A stretch of DNA of 64,000 nt from Flavobacterium psychrophilum (lineage in GTDB: Bacteria; Bacteroidota; Bacteroidia; Flavobacteriales; Flavobacteriaceae): NCBI GenBank assembly GCA_945890865.1, contig CAMDDB010000005.1:1-64000 (forward strand), in the 5' to 3' direction. Shown here one piece after another: positions 10,401 through 19,215 of the stretch. The notes below the pieces were generated by a model that did not search any database, was not told the origin of the DNA, and saw only the letters and a program-made list of their open reading frames with translations. Positions within the stretch are counted from its first letter, which is position 1, and every line of letters begins with the position of its first letter. Both the position numbers and the translations under genes were made by a program.

Positions 10401-12696
10401 TGTTAGCAGCTGTAGGAGCCGTTCTCGGATTTCCAGCGGGTACATTAACAGCATCACTAGATGCCACAGTATAGGTAAAAGTATCGCCTGTACCTGAAAT
10501 TAATGCGTCTAAACTATAATTCAAGGCCACGTCACTACACGTTACAGCCGTTTGATTGGCCACTACTGGCTCCGGGTTAACGGTTACGATAAAGGTAAAA
10601 GCACTTCCAATGCAGCCACTTGAGTTTATGGGTGTAATGGTATAGGTAATCGTAACGGGAGCAGTTGTAGTATTGGTATATAAATCGGTAATGTTAGCTG
10701 CTGAAGCTACCGCTCTTGGACTTCCTGCAGGGACATTAACAGCATCACTGGATGCAACAGTATAGATAAAAGTATCGCCTGCTCCTGGGATTAAACCATC
10801 TAAATTATAGTTCAAAGCTACATCACTACAGGTTGTACTAGTTTGATTGGCCACAACCGGCAAAGGGATATTGGTCACTACAATATTTGATGAAACACTG
10901 GGACAAGTTGTGCTTGCCGGAATGGTATAAGTATACATTCCACTAACATCAACCGCAGGATTATAAACCCCGGTACCGGAAGCTAAGGCAGGCTGCCAGT
11001 TACCTCCCGTAGTAATGCCTGTTCCTAAAACTGTAAATAAATCTACAGGGCTTGCATTACGACAAATCGACAAAGTATTATTAGCACCCACAAATGGGGC
11101 TTGCTGTACAGTCACAGAAACGGTTATGTTAATCACCAAGTTAGAATTATCACAATTTTTCGTAAAAGAATAGATATAATTTCCAGGAGTGTTTACGGCG
11201 CCATTAAAATTATTTCCGCTTAAAGGTGGAGCACCAACAGGTGTTGTCCATGTTCCATTTGCTTCTGGGTTACCCGTTATTGCATTGAATAAATTTACTG
11301 TTTGATTAGAACACAAGGCAACTGCAGTGTCTTGAGGCAAACTACCAAAACCAGAATAATAGCCACCAAATCCCGCTACATTTTCAGCTCCAAATACACC
11401 AGCGGCCATTGCTCCCGTTGAGTCAATTCGTACATTTCCTGTAAGCCCGCTTATTCTGTAAGTTACCCAATTTGGATTACCAGTTACGATTTGCGGCGTT
11501 GCAGTAGTAGGGACAGTATTAATGGTAACAATTGATCCCACTTCTGTCACTACAATAATTTCGCTATTAGGATAATTTGTAGATCCAATAGAATTGAAAT
11601 TCGGAATCATGTCAACACTTTTTTGCCAAAAACAACTTAAAGGCGGAATAAAATTTAACCCAGAAGTCGCATCAGATAAAGCACCCGCAATAATTTGATA
11701 CAAATATACAGGACGATCACTTGAAATAAACATGTTCTGATTAGCAGTTCCTGTATAAAATGAAGAAGGAACTAAATAATAATCACCAGCATTTAATAGC
11801 GTTGTTACACTAGTTCCATTAATAAAAATTTGTGTATTAGCTTGTGTAGCAATTACAAGTGGTCTCTCGGTATTAGCACTTCCATTTCCTTTAACTACGA
11901 TATATTCATCACCTACTATGTCAACAGGAACAATTTGATCCAAATTGAAATCCTGTCCGCTTAGTTCTGTTAGCATACCGCCCGTTGCATTTCCTGTGTT
12001 TACTACAATAGGATTATTTGATGTGAGCAAAGCTCCTACAAATCCAGATAAATTTGGTGCAGAATCGGTATATCCTGAAACCGTTACAGATTGTCCTGCA
12101 TTCAAATTAAAAGTTTGGGTATCATCAGTAATATTTCCAGTTCCTGAAGCAAATACAACTCCAGTATCATAATCACTCAAAACAACTACAGTATTGTCAA
12201 CTGTTGCCATAAAACTAGCTACAAAATTTCGAAGACTACCAGGACTTGTCATAGGTAAACTTCCCAATCTAAAAGCTGTTCCTGCTCCAGTAGTTCCTTT
12301 GCAAACTAAAATTTCTGCATGATTTTGGGCTCGCAATCTAAAGCTCGCATAAAATTTACCCGTACCTTCGGCGATCAATCCTTTGTTTGTTCTAGGAATA
12401 TTAAGATCGGCAAGCGACAACATCATTACAGAAGGTTGCGCATTTCCAATAACCACTGATTGTGGATTTCCTTGCGAAATGGTAAATGGCGATCCAGTAA
12501 TAGGTGTACCACTACCATCGGTAACGGTTACCTGAAATGGAGTAGCCTCGGGTGTTGAAAGGTACAGTAAATGTTCTTGAACATAGGTTTCTCCTCCTTT
12601 AGCATGTAAGGGCGGAATCCAATGTTTGTTGCTCAATTGAGCATAGTTTATATTCGAAATTAATATAAAAAATAGCACTATTTTTTTTAACATCAT
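7498..12696 (-). CDS. Giant T9SS type B sorting domain protein with six 97-aa repeats
   Basis: 1732 aa. Signal peptide 1-19 (NINYAQ). Residues about 35-450 resemble the IgGFc-binding-protein N-terminal domain of bacterial surface proteins (KFYASFRLRAQNHAE, SSDRPVYLYQII, VAGFGGYYSGFG). About 450-610 is linker and Ig-like sequence. About 612-1193 comprises six tandem 97-aa units with high identity. About 1195-1560 has Asp-rich Ig-like domains (FELCDNTADGDDTNG, LKQCDTDSDAITDFN) that look calcium-binding. The last 90 residues are the T9SS type B domain (YFTPNGDGYNDTWII, IYDRYGKLIKQI). A cell-surface adhesin role is inferred. The stop overlaps the start of the downstream enoyl-CoA hydratase-like gene. 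Confidence 0.9.
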   Translation of the reverse strand: MMLKKIVLFFILISNINYAQLSNKHWIPPLHAKGGETYVQEHLLYLSTPEATPFQVTVTDGSGTPITGSPFTISQGNPQSVVIGNAQPSVMMLSLADLNIPRTNKGLIAEGTGKFYASFRLRAQNHAEILVCKGTTGAGTAFRLGSLPMTSPGSLRNFVASFMATVDNTVVVLSDYDTGVVFASGTGNITDDTQTFNLNAGQSVTVSGYTDSAPNLSGFVGALLTSNNPIVVNTGNATGGMLTELSGQDFNLDQIVPVDIVGDEYIVVKGNGSANTERPLVIATQANTQIFINGTSVTTLLNAGDYYLVPSSFYTGTANQNMFISSDRPVYLYQIIAGALSDATSGLNFIPPLSCFWQKSVDMIPNFNSIGSTNYPNSEIIVVTEVGSIVTINTVPTTATPQIVTGNPNWVTYRISGLTGNVRIDSTGAMAAGVFGAENVAGFGGYYSGFGSLPQDTAVALCSNQTVNLFNAITGNPEANGTWTTPVGAPPLSGNNFNGAVNTPGNYIYSFTKNCDNSNLVINITVSVTVQQAPFVGANNTLSICRNASPVDLFTVLGTGITTGGNWQPALASGTGVYNPAVDVSGMYTYTIPASTTCPSVSSNIVVTNIPLPVVANQTSTTCSDVALNYNLDGLIPGAGDTFIYTVASSDAVNVPAGSPRAVASAANITDLYTNTTTAPVTITYTITPINSSGCIGSAFTFIVTVNPEPVVANQTAVTCSDVALNYSLDALISGTGDTFTYTVASSDAVNVPAGNPRTAPTAANITDVYTNTTAAPVTITYTVTPIGSNGCTGNSFTFIVTVNPEPVVANQTVATCSDVALNLDLDALISGTGDTFTYTVASSNATSVPAGNPRTAPTAANITDVYTNTTIAPVTITYTVTPIGANGCTGNTFTFIVTVNPEPVVANQTSTTCSDVALSYNLDGLITGAGDTYIYTVASSDALNVPAGNPRVVASAANITDVYTNTTAAAVTITYTVTPIGANGCTGNTFTYIVTVNPEPVVANQTSTTCSDVTLNYSLDTLISGTGDTFTYTVASSDAVNVPAGSPRAVASAANITDVYTNTTIAPVTITYTVTPISSNGCIGTIFTFIVTVNPEPVVANQTVTTCSDVALNFDLDTLISGTGDSFTYTVASSDAVNVPAGNPRTAPTAANITDVYTNTTNASVIITYTITPIGLNGCLGNSFTLAATVHPNPIVLPITNFELCDNTADGDDTNGSVNFNLLLKNSEILGPQTGIIITYHTTANEATLGQNAITSIITTNRVIYVRLTNSVTGCFSTTSFNLVVNPLPIVAPEVSLKQCDTDSDAITDFNLTQANLRISLDTSLTYTYHNSLAGAVNNTDFVTNDIVHIAANGDKVWARITNIFGCSRTSEVNLVVSATTIPPTYTYPISACDDYLIASDPDDDGIDYFDLTVIEPVLTTQFPVGQSYTYSYYFNEADAISEQNAITNTTNFRNTIPFNQSIWVRIESNLYDCAGLGPYLRLIVNPLPDFELGQDLILCVDPVTGQGSQILNALPTTAGTYSYQWTPANPSGNSGLFTITTAGTYSVVVTNTTTGCQSSDSISFTTSSGPATIVAVLTTEAFSSGLATIEAVITGGFGIYEYSLDGIDWQSSPVFSGLENGSYTIYVRDIQGCDLLPSEPIQTITFPNYFTPNGDGYNDTWIIRLPINYDAIISIYDRYGKLIKQISSIGTGWDGTYNGNSMPSTDYWFKIEYTENNTRKEFKSHFSLKR
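9117..10863 (-). repeat. Six tandem 291-bp coding repeats
   Basis: Each unit encodes 97 residues beginning P(E/L)PVVANQT, continuing TCSDVALN, GDTFTYTVASS, ANITDVYTNTT and VTITYTVTPI, and ending TFIVTVN. Units 1-5 are very similar; unit 6 diverges at its C-terminal end. The array spans 1746 bp with no spacer. DNA and protein similarity are both high, so unit number may vary between strains or be mis-assembled. Confidence 0.93.
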
Positions 12697-12772
12697 ATTT
12701 TATTTTGGGCAGCTTGTAAAAATAAGGAGAAATTTAGAAATAGACTTTTAAAACTTAAAAAAGTTTAACATT

Positions 12773-15700
12773 TTAAAAAAACGCTCTCAATTGTATATTT
12801 CCTGTATGAATGGTCTTACTTGTCTCACTATTTCGCCCTTGATAATTAATATTTATGTCCAGAAATTGAGTTAAGTTTTTCTGTAATAGCAACCGCCAGG
12901 TCTGATTTTTTCCAGGCTGTAACCCTTCTAACATTTGAAACCCTACCGCCGATAATAAATTCCCAGAAAAAGAATTAGTATACATTGAAAATTCACCATT
13001 TATACTATATCCTTTTTCACTGTTGAAGTTAAACACAGTTCCTAGTCGATTTTGTGTAAAGGATTCCAACGCGCCAATTTGATTTTCTTTATGTTGAAAT
13101 TCATACACCAATGACCAACTCGCATTTTTAGAAAACAAATACCCTATTTTTGGTTCTATTTGATAACTCTCTATTTCAAAATTTCTACTGGGATAATTTT
13201 CTGAATCGGATGCATTGTTTGCCAAATTTCCAGAAAAAGTAAGCAGCCATCTTTTTTGAACCAAATGCTGATATTGCAATTGATGCGACTGATTTTTGGA
13301 CGAAAGACTCCCCACCGATAATGCACTTTGAATTTCATTTGACAAAAATGAATAAGTGGTTGAATGGTGTTGTTTACCGCGATTAAAAAACAAACTATTT
13401 CTAAAAACGGACTGTAAGCCAATCAATTCCTCTTCTTTTTTTGAAAATGGATTCAAATCAAAATTAGCACCATTTCTGGTTATTTTCCGATCAATTAAAT
13501 ACGAAGTTTGATTATAAAAATGGGATACTAATTTCTTTAGGCCTCTCTCATTTTGCCATGAGCTAAAATTGATATTCAAAGCTTGAGAAAATTTATTTTG
13601 ATGGGTTCTAATAAAAATTTGATTGGGCAAATAAACACGAACATAAATCGCCAAATCGGGATAGGGAGCTACTTCAAATTCTTGTAGTTCTTGAATGCCG
13701 TTATCATTATAATCATTCCACTGGTAAACACCTTGCCCTGGAGCTACTTGTAAATAAGTAAATTCTTGTTGGGCCATAGTTCCTGAACTTGTTTCAAAAG
13801 CAGTGGTGGTTTGAAGGAGCTGCCCAAAATAACGATCCGAAAATAAAATTCTACTGTTCAATGAGGGCTCAACATTCTTTAATGGATCTTCATATTTTAA
13901 AGTTCTATAATTAAAAAATAGACTTAAATTGCTTTTTTCGGTTCTAATCAATTGCGATTTTAAATAATATGAATTGGATTGATTGACTCTTTCTATTCGT
14001 TGATTTTGCAAGCTATCATTCTGGCGTTGTAAAAATCCCAATTCTACAAAAACCTTTGTAGAATCACCCCTTCCTAAAAATGCACCATACTCTACAAAGC
14101 GTTGGCTCAAGGCCGAAAATGCATCCGTCAACTTTAGTTTTTCGGAATTGTTTTCTAAATTTACAGTAGCACCCACCCAGTTTTTACCCAATTTATAAGA
14201 AGACCGATTTTGGCTTCGAGCAAAAGACGAATTGGTAAGTTCGGAATCGCTTTTCATTACGCTTGAATTACTCCAAATCATCCAATTTTGGGTACTATAT
14301 TTTCCAGAAAGAGTATGCTTGTTTCCCGAAAAAACATCGCCAAAAGTCAAGTTCTCAAACTGATACAGCGCTTTTCCTTTATGGTTGAAATTAAAGTCTA
14401 AGCCCGAGCTCAAAATACTTTGATGGCCTAATAATGCCGAAGTAATGTTCCAATCCCTGTTAAATTCAATGTTGTATAAACGTTCAATAGTTTTGAAATT
14501 TTCTTGTACCAACTGATAATTTGTAAACACATCAATCTTGGTTTTTCCATCAAAAAGGCGTTGTTTTCCATTAAATTTTCCAGCAAATCCTTTGTTGTTA
14601 TTATCGTCTAAATTTGAATATAAATTTTGATCGTTATTGCTAACTGCCCATTCAAAATCCAAGACTGTTTTTTCGCTCGGTTGGTATTTCCCCATAACGG
14701 TGGCAATTTGAATTTTTGTGGGAGCAATCAATCGAACAACAGGATTGTAATTCCCTTGAGGTGTTCCGGCAATTGGCGGTATATACTCATAAATTTTTCC
14801 CACCGCTTGATTGTTGATCAAAACATAGTTTCCTTGTTGTGTTCCTACAAATGTGAAGCGTACAGTATACAATTCATCAGCTGGATTATTAGAATATTCA
14901 AACACTTCAACACCGTTGAAGAGCACTTTTTTATACAATATTTTATTTTCAGAATAGGTATCTAAAAAGGCAGATGGGCCGTTCATTTGAGATAGATCAT
15001 CCCCAGCGTTTTGCAATATTGCAATTTGCTCAGTAGATAAATTTTGAAGAAGGGGTTGGTTTTTTACATCACTTTCCGAATAAACATAGCCACCAATTTG
15101 CCAATTTTTTTGCTCGTGAGAAATGCCTCCATAGGAAATAAATCTTGTAAAGTTTTGATTGGTGTATTGATATTCTACATTGATTCTCATTTCAGAAGTA
15201 ATCGGGAATAATGACGTAAATATGATTTCCCCTGCATTGTAATCGATGAGGTAATCCTTGTTTTCGCCTCGAGTTTTCAAAATCCCATTCACATATACGC
15301 GTTCCGAACCTGAAACCACTAACACATACAATTCATTCGAGTTACCGCGCAATTTATATGGGCCTTGATTGCCTTCTTGTCCTACAAAACTACTTCGTGC
15401 AAATTGCCCCCGAACCAAGGCCCCTGAAGCAACTACTTCCGTTTTTTTAGCAGCAGTGCCAAAGGTAAATTTTGTAGCTAATCCTTGTACTTTTTTATTG
15501 AAATTTAGAAAGGCAGATTTTCTATTTTCAAGAAATAAATCACCCGCTCGGATGTTCCATTTGTTGGAATATAATTCAATAAAAATTTGATCAAATTCGT
15601 CCAATTTTTGAGAATATCCGCCTTCCTGCAAAGGAATATTGCTGTCTTGAATGGAAGCACGCAAGGATACATTATCCGAAATCTTTCCTGTAATTTGTAG

Positions 15701-16177
15701 ATCCAAATTGGAATTCACAACCGCGTTTTGATTGTTCCCGATGGTTACCCCTCGTGTAATACTTCCGGAAGTATTCAAGCCGTCAAAAGGTTTGTATTTT
15801 GGCGTTGGATTTTTTTTGAAAATGACATATTTGCCTGCTTCGTTTGAAACTACTTTGTCGTCATCGTAAATGGAATAGGTTTTGGTTAAAAAATCAGGGA
15901 ATTTGGCATAGCGTAGTACTAAAGAATCAGAAGTAGTGATGTCTTTGGTAAAAATCAAAGTGCCTTTTTGAAAATTTACTTGGTAAAAACTAGGGTCGAG
16001 AGTATTTCCTTTTTTATCTTTAATTTCAAAAAAAGAATTGTTTAAACTGAATTTTTCAATCGTAATTGTGTCTTTTGTAAAGGCTATTTTTTTAGTAGGA
16101 TAGTAGGTCAATGTCTCTTGAGCAAAACCGCCCAAAACACAGAAGATCAATCCCAATAATAAAACAAATTTTCGCAT
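12773..16177 (-). CDS. Large outer-membrane beta-barrel protein of unknown function, SprA-like motif
   Basis: 1134 aa. Signal peptide 1-19 (VLGGFAQ). Residues about 20-110 form beta-rich N-terminal domain(s) (FEIKDKKGNTLDPSFYQVNF). Residues about 130-340 begin a barrel-like series (SGSITRGVTIGNNQN, WNIRAGDLFLENRKS) and include VYVNGILKTRGENKDYLIDY near 290-310, a block resembling motifs repeated in the T9SS translocon SprA. The remainder is alternating amphipathic strands to a C-terminal LRAFF, typical of outer-membrane insertion. At 1134 aa it is about half the length of SprA, so it is not SprA itself. No TonB box or plug seen. It is separated by 119 bp from aspartate kinase and 76 bp from the T9SS repeat gene downstream. 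Confidence 0.75.
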   Translation of the reverse strand: MRKFVLLLGLIFCVLGGFAQETLTYYPTKKIAFTKDTITIEKFSLNNSFFEIKDKKGNTLDPSFYQVNFQKGTLIFTKDITTSDSLVLRYAKFPDFLTKTYSIYDDDKVVSNEAGKYVIFKKNPTPKYKPFDGLNTSGSITRGVTIGNNQNAVVNSNLDLQITGKISDNVSLRASIQDSNIPLQEGGYSQKLDEFDQIFIELYSNKWNIRAGDLFLENRKSAFLNFNKKVQGLATKFTFGTAAKKTEVVASGALVRGQFARSSFVGQEGNQGPYKLRGNSNELYVLVVSGSERVYVNGILKTRGENKDYLIDYNAGEIIFTSLFPITSEMRINVEYQYTNQNFTRFISYGGISHEQKNWQIGGYVYSESDVKNQPLLQNLSTEQIAILQNAGDDLSQMNGPSAFLDTYSENKILYKKVLFNGVEVFEYSNNPADELYTVRFTFVGTQQGNYVLINNQAVGKIYEYIPPIAGTPQGNYNPVVRLIAPTKIQIATVMGKYQPSEKTVLDFEWAVSNNDQNLYSNLDDNNNKGFAGKFNGKQRLFDGKTKIDVFTNYQLVQENFKTIERLYNIEFNRDWNITSALLGHQSILSSGLDFNFNHKGKALYQFENLTFGDVFSGNKHTLSGKYSTQNWMIWSNSSVMKSDSELTNSSFARSQNRSSYKLGKNWVGATVNLENNSEKLKLTDAFSALSQRFVEYGAFLGRGDSTKVFVELGFLQRQNDSLQNQRIERVNQSNSYYLKSQLIRTEKSNLSLFFNYRTLKYEDPLKNVEPSLNSRILFSDRYFGQLLQTTTAFETSSGTMAQQEFTYLQVAPGQGVYQWNDYNDNGIQELQEFEVAPYPDLAIYVRVYLPNQIFIRTHQNKFSQALNINFSSWQNERGLKKLVSHFYNQTSYLIDRKITRNGANFDLNPFSKKEEELIGLQSVFRNSLFFNRGKQHHSTTYSFLSNEIQSALSVGSLSSKNQSHQLQYQHLVQKRWLLTFSGNLANNASDSENYPSRNFEIESYQIEPKIGYLFSKNASWSLVYEFQHKENQIGALESFTQNRLGTVFNFNSEKGYSINGEFSMYTNSFSGNLLSAVGFQMLEGLQPGKNQTWRLLLQKNLTQFLDININYQGRNSETSKTIHTGNIQLRAFF

Positions 16178-16199
16178 AAATACTATAACTCCGAATCTT

Positions 16200-16207
16200 C
16201 AAAAGTA
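16200..16207 (-). promoter_or_regulatory. -7 element (TACTTTTG on minus strand)
   Basis: CAAAAGTA on the plus strand reads TACTTTTG on the minus strand, 22 bp before the start of the 1134-aa membrane protein. No clear -33 TTTG. Confidence 0.5.
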
Positions 16208-16296
16208 GTATTTATTGTTGGAAAAAAGGAAGTATTTTGTTTTTGCCTTTGATTCACGGATTTGTGCTTCAAATAATCGGCAATCCAAAATAAAAA

Positions 16297-17550
16297 TTAC
16301 TCCTTTGTAATCACTTGCATGGTATCTCTAGAAATTTGACGGAGCAATATTGTTTTATTTGTTTCAACTACTTTTGCAGCGTTTTCATCAAAATGTCTGA
16401 TAGTGTAAAGCGATACATTTTCGTTGTACGAAACTTTGAATTTTTTTGCCAATACTTTTCGCAACTCTTCAAAATTAGTGTATTTGTCTTCAATACAAAC
16501 CGAGAAACTTATTGCCGTATTTTGAATTAAATTGACTTTTATTTTATATTTTGAAAATAAAGCGAAGATTTCACTGATGTTATTTTCCACGATAAAATCA
16601 AAATCAATTGAAGATAACGAGAGTAATAATTGATTTTTCTTTACTATAAAGCATGGGATATTTGGATCTAAATCGGCGCCTTTAGACACGCAAGTTCCCG
16701 GCAATGTTGGATTGATAAACGATTTTACGAATAGTGGAATTTCTTTTTTTTGTAGCGGTTGTAGTGTTTTTGGATGGATAACGGAAGCGCCATAAAAAGC
16801 TAATTCGATGGCTTCTCTGTATGAAATTTGATTGAGCAAAACAGCATTCTCAAAATACCTTGGATCAGCATTTAACACCCCAGGCACATCCTTCCATATG
16901 GTTACGCTTTGTGCTCCCAAGCAATAGGCAAAAATAGCAGCGGTATAGTCAGAACCTTCCCGTCCTAGTGTTGTCGTGAAATTATTTTCATCGGAGCCTA
17001 AAAATCCTTGGGTAATGTTCAATGATTTTTTCTTAATTCCTTTTGAAATTAATTTTTGAGTAGCTTCCCAATCGACTTGTCCATCGCGGTAATTGTTGTC
17101 GGTTTTAATTAAAGGACGCACATCAATCCAATTATTTTTTAATCCTCTAAAATTGAAATAATGGCTCACAATAGTGGTAGAAACCAATTCGCCTATACAT
17201 ACAACTTGATCGTAAACAAAACTGTGATTGGGCGATTTTGTACTGCGAATAAAATATTCTAAGTCATCAAAATGAGCATTGACATCAAAAAACACTTCGT
17301 GATCTTCGTCTTCAAACAAGTCTAGTAATATTTGGTTGTGGTATTTTCGAACTTCCTGTAGCGACGCATTCAATTCTTTAGATTTTTCAAAATAATTTGC
17401 AATGACTACTTCCAGTGCATTTGTGGTTTTCCCCATAGCAGAAATTACCAGCAACACCTCTTCATGTCCTACGTTTTGTAGTACTTGTAAAACATTTTTT
17501 ACACCTTCGGCATCTTTAACAGAGGCCCCTCCAAATTTGAATATTTTCAT
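16297..17550 (-). CDS. Aspartate kinase
   Basis: 417 aa. The N-terminal KIFKFGGASVKD is the kinase signature; GREGSDYTAAIFAYCLGA and WKDVPGVLNADPR form the catalytic and nucleotide-binding parts. The region after about 300 holds two ACT-type regulatory segments (LLSLSSIDFDFIVEN, NLIQNTAISFSVCIE). It phosphorylates L-aspartate as the first step towards lysine, threonine and methionine. No homoserine dehydrogenase domain is fused, so it is a monofunctional enzyme. The start lies 15 bp after the stop of the acetyltransferase gene, probably one operon. Which amino acid inhibits it cannot be read from sequence. Confidence 0.94.
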   Translation of the reverse strand: MKIFKFGGASVKDAEGVKNVLQVLQNVGHEEVLLVISAMGKTTNALEVVIANYFEKSKELNASLQEVRKYHNQILLDLFEDEDHEVFFDVNAHFDDLEYFIRSTKSPNHSFVYDQVVCIGELVSTTIVSHYFNFRGLKNNWIDVRPLIKTDNNYRDGQVDWEATQKLISKGIKKKSLNITQGFLGSDENNFTTTLGREGSDYTAAIFAYCLGAQSVTIWKDVPGVLNADPRYFENAVLLNQISYREAIELAFYGASVIHPKTLQPLQKKEIPLFVKSFINPTLPGTCVSKGADLDPNIPCFIVKKNQLLLSLSSIDFDFIVENNISEIFALFSKYKIKVNLIQNTAISFSVCIEDKYTNFEELRKVLAKKFKVSYNENVSLYTIRHFDENAAKVVETNKTILLRQISRDTMQVITKE

Positions 17551-17565
17551 GAGTTCAATTCGTAT

Positions 17566-18033
17566 TTATTTCAAAAATTGTTTCATTCCATTTTCATCCA
17601 TGTGCACCACACGCCAGTCTTTCAAAACTTTAGCACCCGACTTTTCATAAAAGGCAATTGCAGGGGCGTTCCAATCCAATACGTTCCATTCGATTCGGCG
17701 CACTTTGTCTTTTTCCCCATGTTTGATTATTTCTTGATACAAGGCAAAACCAGCTCCCGTTCCTCTTTGATCTGCTTTTACAATTAAATCTTCCAAATGT
17801 ATGGTTTTTCCTTTCCATGTGGAATAGCGATAATAAAATAATGCCATTCCAATTATTGTATTTTCATTTTCGGCAACCAAACAATTGAATAAGGGCGGTT
17901 CTGAAAATCCATCCCGAATCAAATCGTCTACGGTGACTACAACCGCTTCTGGCTCCCTTTCAAAAGCAGCCAATTCTCGTATCAAATTTAATACAAAAGG
18001 CATGTCTGTTTGGGTTGCTTTTCGAATCTTCAT
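17566..18033 (-). CDS. GNAT N-acetyltransferase, SAT1-like
   Basis: 155 aa. The acetyl-CoA pyrophosphate loop DQRGTGAGFALYQE is preceded by HLEDLIVK and followed by WNVLDWNAPAIAFYEKSGA. This arrangement, with IRELAAFEREPE near the N-terminus, is close to the spermidine/spermine N1-acetyltransferase (SAT1) group, which in bacteria also includes thialysine acetyltransferases. Substrate is therefore probably a polyamine or lysine analogue, not proven. It is first in a likely two-gene unit with aspartate kinase; a link to lysine-type substrates is tempting but inferential. Confidence 0.88.
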   Translation of the reverse strand: MKIRKATQTDMPFVLNLIRELAAFEREPEAVVVTVDDLIRDGFSEPPLFNCLVAENENTIIGMALFYYRYSTWKGKTIHLEDLIVKADQRGTGAGFALYQEIIKHGEKDKVRRIEWNVLDWNAPAIAFYEKSGAKVLKDWRVVHMDENGMKQFLK

Positions 18034-18047
18034 GTATAAATTTTTTA

Positions 18048-18055
18048 CAAAAATA
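18048..18055 (-). promoter_or_regulatory. -7 element (TATTTTTG on minus strand)
   Basis: CAAAAATA on the plus strand, 14 bp ahead of the acetyltransferase ATG. Would give a leader of about 8 nt for the acetyltransferase-aspartate kinase unit. Confidence 0.5.
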
Positions 18056-18145
18056 AAATTTACTTGAACATCTTTTTAATTTAATATGTTCTTTTCACAA
18101 AATTCACGATATTTGTGCCACTAATACAACTACAACGTTTTCGTA

Positions 18146-19153
18146 ATGGAAGAAAGAAATACAACTTTAGGCGAATTTATCATTGAACATCAAAATTCGT
18201 TTCAATATTCAACAGGCGAATTGTCTCGCATCATCAACTCAATTCGATTGGCAGCTAAAGTAGTAAATTATAAAGTAAATAAAGCAGGTTTAGTCGATAT
18301 TGTAGGGGCAGCTGGCGAACAAAATATTCAAGGGGAAGACCAACAAAAATTAGATGTTTATGCCAATGAAGTCTTCATTCAAACCTTAATCAATCGAGAA
18401 ATTGTATGCGGAATTGGTTCAGAAGAAAACGATGATTTTATTACCGTTGCCGGTTCAGATAAAAGTCATAATAACAAATATATCGTATTGATGGATCCGT
18501 TAGATGGTTCTTCTAATATTGATGTGAATGTCTCTGTAGGTACAATTTTTTCCGTTTTTAGACGAATTACTCCAGTTGGAACTCCGGTTACACTAGAAGA
18601 TTTCTTACAGCCTGGAATCAATCAAGTAGCGGCAGGGTATGTCATTTATGGTACTTCCACAATGTTGGTCTATACCACCGGCCATGGAGTCAACGGTTTT
18701 ACTTTAAATCCGGCAATCGGGACCTTTTATTTGTCTCATCCCAACATGAAGTATCCTGATAAAGGCAATATTTACTCCATTAATGAAGGAAATTATGTCC
18801 ATTTTCCTCAAGGGGTAAAAGATTACATTAAATATTGCCAATTAGAAGAAGCTGATCGACCATACACCTCCAGATATATAGGCAGTTTGGTCTCAGATTT
18901 TCATCGCAATATCATCAAAGGAGGGATTTATTTATACCCCACTACTTCTAAAACACCAAGTGGAAAATTACGATTGTTGTATGAATGCAATCCCATGGCT
19001 TTTATTGCAGAGCAAGCCGGTGGAAAGGCATCAAACGGGTTTGATAGAATCATGGAAATTCAGCCTTCAGCTTTGCACCAACGGGTACCTTTTTTCTGCG
19101 GCAACAAGGAAATGGTTGAAAAAGCAGAAGAATGTATGGCTAATGCCAAATAA
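18146..19153 (+). CDS. fbp: Class 1 fructose-1,6-bisphosphatase
   Basis: 335 aa, the normal class I length. The metal-binding signature [19 protein letters not shown] is intact, with upstream GIGSEEND supplying further acidic ligands. The substrate-binding segment [14 protein letters not shown] and the closing [13 protein letters not shown] are typical. It hydrolyses fructose-1,6-bisphosphate to fructose-6-phosphate in gluconeogenesis, in the cytosol. It stands alone between opposed genes and ends at a strong terminator. The sequence GATATTTG at about 18108-18115 is one base off TAnnTTTG and could be its -7 element. Confidence 0.96.
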   Translation: MEERNTTLGEFIIEHQNSFQYSTGELSRIINSIRLAAKVVNYKVNKAGLVDIVGAAGEQNIQGEDQQKLDVYANEVFIQTLINREIVCGIGSEENDDFITVAGSDKSHNNKYIVLMDPLDGSSNIDVNVSVGTIFSVFRRITPVGTPVTLEDFLQPGINQVAAGYVIYGTSTMLVYTTGHGVNGFTLNPAIGTFYLSHPNMKYPDKGNIYSINEGNYVHFPQGVKDYIKYCQLEEADRPYTSRYIGSLVSDFHRNIIKGGIYLYPTTSKTPSGKLRLLYECNPMAFIAEQAGGKASNGFDRIMEIQPSALHQRVPFFCGNKEMVEKAEECMANAK

Positions 19154-19170
19154 CATTCCCAGAAGAAATA

Positions 19171-19203
19171 AAAAAAGCACAATCTTTAGATTGTGCTTTT
19201 TTT
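19171..19203. terminator. Bidirectional intrinsic terminator
   Basis: AAGCACAATCT and AGATTGTGCTT pair around a TT loop, with A and T runs on either side, between fbp (+) and the TerB-like gene (-). Confidence 0.92.
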
Positions 19204-19215
19204 AAAAGTGTATGC

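Noticed and set aside
9970..10497. Open frames on the plus strand opposite the repeats
   Set aside because: They recur once per repeat unit and are antisense shadows of the 1732-aa gene, with Cys/Ser/Arg-rich products lacking any start signal.
9117..10863. Regularly spaced repeats that could suggest a CRISPR array
   Set aside because: The 291-bp period is contiguous, in frame and encodes a 97-aa domain; there are no short repeats with unique spacers.
7498..12696. Horizontal transfer of the giant gene
   Set aside because: Base composition and codon use look like the neighbours, and no mobile-element trace lies beside it.
12773..16177. Identification as SprA
   Set aside because: About half the length of SprA and only one block looks similar; described as a barrel of unknown function.
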